Part shown: positions 54,089-58,876 of the stretch, in pieces | How the letters are laid out: each line of letters begins with the position of its first letter | Position numbering within the stretch: the stretch's first letter is position 1 | Assembly: GCA_021777135.1 (NCBI GenBank) | Contig: JAJYDX010000009.1 | Location: 1 to 58,876, forward strand | Source of the DNA: a bacterium | GTDB lineage: Bacteria > SZUA-79 > Acidulodesulfobacterales > Acidulodesulfobacteraceae | Length of the DNA: 58,876 nucleotides | Reading direction: 5' to 3' | The notes under the pieces: model-generated | Seen by the model: the letters and a program-made list of their open reading frames with translations, nothing else | Database searches by the model: none | What the model was told of the DNA's origin: nothing | Translations under genes and position numbers: made by a program

Positions 54089-54550
54089 ATGAAAAAAATA
54101 TTTATGTTATTATTTCCCCTTTTTTTATTTGCTCTTTGTTCAGGCTTTATGATTTTATACTCTGGCAATGCCCATTCTTATACGTTAAAAAAAGGCGGAT
54201 ACTGGAGGGATATAGAAAGCGGCTCTGTTTCGGTTATGGGCGGTAAATTTACTATGCCTTTTCATAAGACTTTTTTTGTATGTCAAAATAATAAAAACAG
54301 CCGTCCTTATACTCCGCCAGTTAAGCCCCACTGCAAATTCAAGGAACACGGCAAGGGAAGCAATACTATCGTGTACTCGATGGTATGCAGTAATCCAAAA
54401 GGAGTTATGAAGTCTAACGGCGTTACTAAGATATTATCCCAAGTCAGTTTTGTAAGCAAAATAAAGACTGTATTTACGGGTACAACCGGAAACGCAGAGG
54501 TTTCTAATTTTACTATAAACGGTTACAGGGTTGGAAATACCTGTAAATAA
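54089..54550 (+). CDS. DUF3617-like exported protein
   Basis: A 153-residue exported protein. I start it at ATG 54089, preceded by GAGG, because a signal peptide begins there; the longer TTG frame from 54077 is unlikely. After the signal (about 1-29) the domain shows the same pattern as the upstream DUF3617 lipoprotein: KKGGYWRDIESGS, FFVCQNNKNSRPYTPP, HCKFKEHGKGSNTIVYSMVCS and final NTCK. It lacks a lipobox, so it is probably periplasmic. The two are likely duplicates with diverged sequence. Function unknown. Confidence 0.72.
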   Translation: MKKIFMLLFPLFLFALCSGFMILYSGNAHSYTLKKGGYWRDIESGSVSVMGGKFTMPFHKTFFVCQNNKNSRPYTPPVKPHCKFKEHGKGSNTIVYSMVCSNPKGVMKSNGVTKILSQVSFVSKIKTVFTGTTGNAEVSNFTINGYRVGNTCK

Positions 54551-54571
54551 GATAACCTGCAAGTATAATTT

Positions 54572-55702
54572 ATGGGTCGCATATATAATAAAAATATGAA
54601 AGCACGTAGGTTAATCGGATTTAATATATACTTATCATATATTCTTATATTCATGATTGCGGGTACTATATTTCTTTCAGGCTGTAGCAATCATGTCGCC
54701 AAAAATAACAAGAGTAGTACTTTAACAACTTCTAAAATTACACTTAAACAAAATGACAATAAAAACAATATAACCAGTCTAACGTTTAAAGTCGGAACCG
54801 AACCTACCGCAATTGCTATAGACGGTTTGGGCAATATATGGGTTGTTAATTCTGGAAGCGAAGATATTACAAAGTTGAATAATAAAGGTGCGCTTATAGG
54901 AACTTACGCTGTTCCATATATATCAGGTTTTAAATCACTAAATAGCACTATAGCTATAGATTCCTCAGGTAATGCGTGGGTTATAGACAACTTCAGTCTT
55001 GTAAAAATAAATCAGGCAGGTGCTGCAACTATATATGGGAAGTCTATAGAAAAACCAATAGTTGCCAGTTCTGGTGGTATAGCAATAGATAGTCTTGGAA
55101 ATATATGGGTTACGAGTACGAGCAGTATCATTAAAGTATATTCTAATGGTATTCCTGTTACTGGCATGCCTGGCTATAAAGCTGGAATTAATGTCTCTAA
55201 ATTATCAATTGATTCTTCCGGCGATGTTTTTGCTGTTAATTCAGGTGTTAATACTATTACTAAATTAAATTCAGATGGCATTATAATAGGCAAATATAGG
55301 GTTATTCCTTCGGCGGCATTTTTAACGCCTTCATCTGGTATGGCCATAGATAAATCAGGTAATGTTTGGCTGGGAGGCGGTTTTAAAAATGTTGTTATAA
55401 AATTAAGCCGGACTGGCGTCTTAATAGGAACATATGCAGTAGGAAATGAACCTAATGCAATTGCGATAGACGCTTCCGGCAACGTTTGGGTGGCTAATGA
55501 GGGAAGCAATAACATTATAGAACTAAATCCTTCAGGTGCGCTTATTGGAACGTATTCCGTTGGACACGGCCCAGATGCAATTGCGATAGACGCTTCCGGC
55601 AATGTTTGGGTTGCTGACGGAGGATTAGACGACGTTACCGAGTTAATAGGCGCGGCTAAAGGTCCGCAATATTTCCCTTACAAAGGTCCTCAGTGGCCAT
55701 AA
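54572..55702 (+). CDS. NHL/Vgb-like beta-propeller lipoprotein, first copy
   Basis: A lipoprotein of up to 376 residues (or 368 from the ATG at 54596, which begins nearer the signal peptide). The lipobox is FLSGC. The rest is a propeller made of repeats built on 'PxAIAIDASGNVWVANxGSNNI-ELNxxGxLIGTYxVG', as in streptogramin-lyase (Vgb)-like and NHL proteins. The last repeats are the most regular. It would lie in the periplasm or on the outer membrane. Parts of the DNA are shared exactly with the next gene (see repeat at 55455). Ligand unknown. Confidence 0.8.
   Translation: MGRIYNKNMKARRLIGFNIYLSYILIFMIAGTIFLSGCSNHVAKNNKSSTLTTSKITLKQNDNKNNITSLTFKVGTEPTAIAIDGLGNIWVVNSGSEDITKLNNKGALIGTYAVPYISGFKSLNSTIAIDSSGNAWVIDNFSLVKINQAGAATIYGKSIEKPIVASSGGIAIDSLGNIWVTSTSSIIKVYSNGIPVTGMPGYKAGINVSKLSIDSSGDVFAVNSGVNTITKLNSDGIIIGKYRVIPSAAFLTPSSGMAIDKSGNVWLGGGFKNVVIKLSRTGVLIGTYAVGNEPNAIAIDASGNVWVANEGSNNIIELNPSGALIGTYSVGHGPDAIAIDASGNVWVADGGLDDVTELIGAAKGPQYFPYKGPQWP
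55455..55498. repeat. 44-bp exact repeat shared by two propeller genes, copy 1
   Basis: Encodes the NAIAIDASGNVWVAN-type propeller motif. The 44 bases are identical to 55924-55967 in the next gene, including third codon positions. A third copy at 55574-55617 differs at a few bases. Confidence 0.85.
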
Positions 55703-55766
55703 ACGTCAATATTAATGCTATATCATTACAATTAACATATATTATTTATTATTAAAAACTTTGTTT

Positions 55767-56891
55767 ATGAAAAGATTAAGCTTATATTCATTTTTAAGAA
55801 CAGTAATCCTTTTATTGTTTGTTTTAGTCGTTTCGTCTGTTTTATCTAGCTGCCAAAATAAAAACGCTGATAAAGCTCCAAGCGGTGTTAAAACTAGAAC
55901 ATTTAAAGCCGGAAAGGAACCAGATGCAATTGCGATAGACGCTTCCGGCAACGTTTGGGTGGCTAATAAAAAAAGCGACAATATCATGAAATTTAATCAA
56001 AAAGGCGTTGTTATAGGAACTTATAATATCGAGAAAGAACTAAAATGGGTAGAGAAAGAACAAATGGTCGTGGTAGGGGGTATTTCAAGAGGCGATTTTA
56101 TAGGCAAGGTAAAAGCAAGTAATAACAAGGCTTTTCTTTATCCAAGCGCGATAATTATAGGTCGCTCAGGTAGCGTCTGGGTAGCTGATCGCGGCGGCGA
56201 TTTTAATATTATTAAATTAAGTCTTTCCGGTGCGATAGAAGGCAAATATAACACGGCAAAATGGCTGAACTTAAACAAATTTGCATTGGGCGGTCTTATG
56301 CCGGTCGGTATAGCCTTAGATGCCTCAGGCAACGTTTGGACGGCTAACTATGGCGGTGAAAATGTATCTAAACTAAGTAGAAACGGGTCTCTTATAGGGG
56401 CATATAAGGTCGGAATAGCGCCGAAGGCGATAGCGATAGACGCATCAGGCAACGTTTGGGTGGCTAATTATTTTAGCGGTAATATTTACAAGTTAAGTCA
56501 TGCAGGCTCTGTTGAGGGAATTTATTATATAGGGGGAAGCATAGACGGGATGGCTATAGACCCATCAGGCAATGTATGGGTTACGGGCAGTGGCGGCGTC
56601 GTAAAATTAAATCCTGCGGGAGCTATTATAGGACGCTATAAGGATTACTCTTCCGCTATCGCTATAGACGCTTCAGGGGATGTCTGGACGGCTGCCGATT
56701 GGGGGAATACCGTTACTGAATTGAACTCTAACGGTGCGGTTTTGGGCGTTTATAAAGTTGGGTTTTCTCCCAAGAGTATCGCTATAGACGCTTCAGGGGA
56801 TGTCTGGACGGCTAACTTTGGCAGCAACAATATTACTGAATTAGTCGACGCGGCTAAGGGCCCGCAATATTATGCGCAAACGGCTCCGTAG
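55767..56891 (+). CDS. NHL/Vgb-like beta-propeller lipoprotein, second copy
   Basis: A 374-residue lipoprotein starting at ATG 55767 (a TTG two codons earlier is less likely). The lipobox is VLSSC. The propeller repeats have the same consensus as in the upstream gene, with a longer insertion (about 95-125) after the first blade. Both proteins end in the same tail, ELVDAAKGPQYYAQ versus ELIGAAKGPQYFPY, which supports tandem duplication. A protein- or ligand-binding role outside the cytoplasm is likely; the target is unknown. Confidence 0.82.
   Translation: MKRLSLYSFLRTVILLLFVLVVSSVLSSCQNKNADKAPSGVKTRTFKAGKEPDAIAIDASGNVWVANKKSDNIMKFNQKGVVIGTYNIEKELKWVEKEQMVVVGGISRGDFIGKVKASNNKAFLYPSAIIIGRSGSVWVADRGGDFNIIKLSLSGAIEGKYNTAKWLNLNKFALGGLMPVGIALDASGNVWTANYGGENVSKLSRNGSLIGAYKVGIAPKAIAIDASGNVWVANYFSGNIYKLSHAGSVEGIYYIGGSIDGMAIDPSGNVWVTGSGGVVKLNPAGAIIGRYKDYSSAIAIDASGDVWTAADWGNTVTELNSNGAVLGVYKVGFSPKSIAIDASGDVWTANFGSNNITELVDAAKGPQYYAQTAP
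55924..55967. repeat. 44-bp exact repeat shared by two propeller genes, copy 2
   Basis: Identical to 55455-55498. It lies in the first propeller blade of the second gene, 469 bp from copy 1, with the gene boundary between them. Recombination between the copies would make one in-frame-sized fusion gene only if frames agree. Confidence 0.85.
56657..56693. repeat. 37-bp repeat inside the second propeller gene, copy 1
   Basis: Identical to 56777-56813, exactly 120 bp (40 codons) away, which equals one propeller blade. It encodes an AIDASGDVWTA-type strand. Confidence 0.8.
56777..56813. repeat. 37-bp repeat inside the second propeller gene, copy 2
   Basis: Second member of the in-frame pair with 56657-56693; indicates recent duplication or conversion of a whole blade. 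Confidence 0.8.
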
Positions 56892-56972
56892 TCTAAATAA
56901 TATTTTGCACTTAGATTATTAATTTATATTTCTTAAATAATAAAATTATCCATTAAGAAAGGAGATAATATT

Positions 56973-58598
56973 ATGATAAACCATGTCAGAAAAATAAGAT
57001 TCTATAAGATAGAAATGTTAATTTCCGTATCGGCATTCTTTACGCTGTTTTTATTATTTAGTTGGATGCCGGCCGGATTAAATTTTAAGAGCGTCAGCGC
57101 TGCAGAGTTATCAGTCTTGAGACGTCCCTCTGTAATTTATACCAGTCCGAAAAATCGTTCAGGAGACATCCTTCTTAACTCTAAAGTTTCGGCAATATTT
57201 AATGAGGCGATGGACCGTGGCACCTTTACCCGTTTTTCTGCTTATGTGAAAAGACAGGGTGGATCCGCTGTTTCCGGAACTATAAGTCTTAACGCCGCAG
57301 GTTCTACCTTTACCTTTGTTCCCTCTAAAGCTCTTGCAACTGGAACCAGATATACCGTTACGTTCACAAGGAGAATCAAATCGGCGGGAGGTTTGCGCCT
57401 TTCTAGGAGATATTCGTTCAGTTTTACTACGGTAGGCGATTTTATCTACGCGGCACAGGGAAACGGGAGTGTTTCTTCATGGTCGGTTGACGGCGGGAGG
57501 CTTTCGCTTTCCAAATTAAGCGTCGTATCTGGGGAAGGAGCGGATTCCGTCGCCATAGACCCTTCTGGTAAATATCTTTATACAGCCAATTCTAATATGG
57601 GAACTGTCTCGTCATATTCTATTCATAACGGCGTGCTTTCGGGCAGACCGACAAGCGTGACGGAACGAAATTCAAGTTTTACCCCTTATCATTTAACTGT
57701 TGACCCTTCGGGAAAATTTATTTATGTTACTGACTGGAATAACGGCACCATATCATCTTTTTCAGTTGTTAAAGGAGTACTTTCGTCTAATCCCATCAGT
57801 GTTACGCCCCAGACGTCTTCAAACTTTAAAGGAGCGATAGATGTTATTGTAGATCCTTCCGGCAAATATCTTTACGCTGATGGAGGAACAGGGGATGCAG
57901 CTAGCGGATTTCAAAGCCTTTCCTCATATTCAATCAATAATGGCATGCTTTCTCCGCTAAGCAGCACCTCTAATTATTCATTGCAAAGCAGTGACATAGC
58001 GGAAAACGCGGAGTCTATCATTCAGTCCGGCAATTTGATTTTTGCTGCCGAGGACGGTTACGGTTACATATCTTCATACAGCGTTAAAGGCGGAATGGTT
58101 AAGTATACCGGAAATTCTACCGCTTACGATTCATCCGCAGCAGGAGAGGTCTTTTTGGCAGTAGATCCAAGCGGAAAGCATCTTTTTGCTTCTTATAATA
58201 ACCCTGGTAATATTGTGTCTTACAGCATAGGCAACAACGGAACATTAACTAAATTAAGCGAAACCTCAATTGGATACGGGCAGCTTGCAAACCCAAGTTA
58301 TATTATAGTAGATCCTTCGGGTAAATATCTTTACGTTACATATTATAGTACAGGCAACCTTTCTGCCTATTCAATTAAAAACGGAATGCTTTCGACAGAT
58401 CCGGTCAGCGAGATAGGAAACGCAAATGCGACGTTATCAGGAGATTACTCTTCAATAGCGATAACGCCGATGGTTTATCAACAACCCGTATGGAAGATAA
58501 GCCATGCATCTCAATTAAACAATGTTAATAACGGTGTGAATAATATAAAAAACAATGCCAAACCGGTTGTGAATTTTTTTCAAAATTTATTTAAATAA
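56973..58598 (+). CDS. Exported beta-propeller protein with N-terminal Ig-like (Big_5) domain
   Basis: A 541-residue exported protein. The signal peptide (about 1-44, ending VSAAE) is followed by a bacterial Ig-like SbsA/Big_5 domain (about 52-152; SPKNRSGDILLNSKVSAIFNEAMD...GTRYTVTFTRRI). A seven-bladed-type propeller (about 153-500) follows, with repeats 'VDPSGKYLYVTNxxxGTVSSYSIxNGxLS', as in YncE/lactonase-fold proteins. An Asn-rich helical tail ends it. GAAAGGAG is the ribosome site. Likely an extracellular or surface protein. The lactonase fold alone does not prove enzyme activity. Confidence 0.82.
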   Translation: MINHVRKIRFYKIEMLISVSAFFTLFLLFSWMPAGLNFKSVSAAELSVLRRPSVIYTSPKNRSGDILLNSKVSAIFNEAMDRGTFTRFSAYVKRQGGSAVSGTISLNAAGSTFTFVPSKALATGTRYTVTFTRRIKSAGGLRLSRRYSFSFTTVGDFIYAAQGNGSVSSWSVDGGRLSLSKLSVVSGEGADSVAIDPSGKYLYTANSNMGTVSSYSIHNGVLSGRPTSVTERNSSFTPYHLTVDPSGKFIYVTDWNNGTISSFSVVKGVLSSNPISVTPQTSSNFKGAIDVIVDPSGKYLYADGGTGDAASGFQSLSSYSINNGMLSPLSSTSNYSLQSSDIAENAESIIQSGNLIFAAEDGYGYISSYSVKGGMVKYTGNSTAYDSSAAGEVFLAVDPSGKHLFASYNNPGNIVSYSIGNNGTLTKLSETSIGYGQLANPSYIIVDPSGKYLYVTYYSTGNLSAYSIKNGMLSTDPVSEIGNANATLSGDYSSIAITPMVYQQPVWKISHASQLNNVNNGVNNIKNNAKPVVNFFQNLFK

Positions 58599-58739
58599 AA
58601 TAATCCATAAATAATAAGATTTGCAAATATTAATGTTCTATTCGCAGAGTTCTGTAATAGCTTAGTAGTTAATATGATTAGGTTTTACAGCTTTACTTTT
58701 TAAAGATGAAAATATTTAAAAAATAATTAAAAAAAACGC

Positions 58740-58768
58740 TTGACAATGGTTTTGCATTTTTATATACT
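58740..58768 (+). promoter_or_regulatory. Strong sigma70 promoter, probably of an rRNA operon
   Basis: TTGACA (58740-58745) and TATACT (58763-58768) are spaced by exactly 17 bases. Downstream the sequence GGTCTTTGAGAACT resembles the leader just before 16S rRNA genes, with no open reading frame before the window ends at 58876. The AT-rich stretch 58700-58739 could act as an UP element. Confidence 0.8.
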
Positions 58769-58774
58769 GTTTAA

Positions 58775-58876
58775 ACACTTCGAGTTAAGGTATCAACAAC
58801 CTGCTAAAGAAGATCGGTCTTTGAGAACTAAACAGCACGCATTAAAAAGCATTAAAACAAATCAGTTAATTTCTTA
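58775..58876 (+). other. Probable rRNA operon leader (5' end only)
   Basis: About 100 bases of transcribed leader. GATCGGTCTTTGAGAACTAAACAG matches the pattern (TCTTTGA-AACT) found shortly before 16S rRNA in many bacteria; this is inferred, since the rRNA itself is outside the window. Confidence 0.6.

Noticed and set aside
55455-56813. Regular repeats considered as a CRISPR array
   Set aside because: The repeats are in-frame codons for propeller blades, are imperfect apart from a few pairs, and have no unique spacers or cas genes.
1-58876. tRNA genes and CRISPR arrays
   Set aside because: I examined the intergenic gaps by eye and saw no cloverleaf-like sequence or spaced repeat array; a tRNA search program could still find a divergent one.

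Overview
This is a compact, very AT-rich bacterial chromosome segment with roughly 55 protein genes. Many neighbouring genes overlap or are separated by a few bases. Lipoproteins with lipoboxes, a TraT-like protein, Pal, an outer-membrane barrel protein and a trans-envelope Mla system indicate a two-membrane cell. A 6S RNA lies between zapA and the 5-formyl-THF cyclo-ligase gene, as in Proteobacteria. Selenocysteine genes, a cobalamin-dependent methionine synthase without its reactivation domain, a RACo-like protein, an archaeal-type three-gene glutamate synthase and an HdrB-HdrC fusion suggest an anaerobic or microaerophilic 'deltaproteobacterial' lineage. Candidatus Acidulodesulfobacterales (Sva0485/SZUA-79) is my best guess, but that is inference and not read from a marker gene.

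Layout. 0-6 kb: xseA, then a minus-strand molybdate/tungstate uptake locus (outer-membrane protein, modA, modB, modC) with two ModE-box-like palindromes upstream. 6-16 kb: a signalling island. It holds a GspE/PilB ATPase with a probable c-di-GMP-binding N-terminus, two paralogous VWA proteins flanking a globin-coupled HD-GYP phosphodiesterase, a pseudokinase-PP2C fusion, a membrane Ser/Thr kinase whose extracytoplasmic end is a c-type cytochrome domain, and a small exported protein. 16-25 kb: TraT-like lipoprotein, mltG, ruvX, bioB, cbpM/cbpA, pal, bioC/bioF, gatD, queF. 25-33 kb: murI, metH, murT, a small transporter, recO, selA, an HNH nuclease. 33.6-37 kb: mlaE, mlaF and a long MlaD fused to a probable C-terminal barrel. 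37-43 kb: selD (UGA at codon 17), a RACo-like ASKHA protein, rlmN, cbiC, a lytic transglycosylase, pgsA and a degenerate GGDEF protein. 43-48 kb: HdrBC fusion followed by a three-gene glutamate synthase. 48-53 kb: zapB-like, zapA, 6S RNA, 5-FCL, RNase Y, ymdB-like, tyrS. 53-58.6 kb: exported proteins (two DUF3617, two NHL-propeller lipoproteins, one larger propeller). The window ends in a strong promoter and what looks like an rRNA operon leader.

Genes that plausibly work together: murI makes D-Glu, which gatD/murT would amidate on lipid II. selA and selD serve selenoprotein synthesis, and selD itself needs it. metH, cbiC and the RACo-like protein all concern cobalamin. HdrBC probably feeds electrons to the glutamate synthase, which has no NADPH-binding GltD partner here. 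The VWA/PP2C/kinase set is the best candidate for an undescribed system: a kinase-phosphatase pathway that could read a haem signal outside the inner membrane, next to a second haem sensor controlling c-di-GMP.
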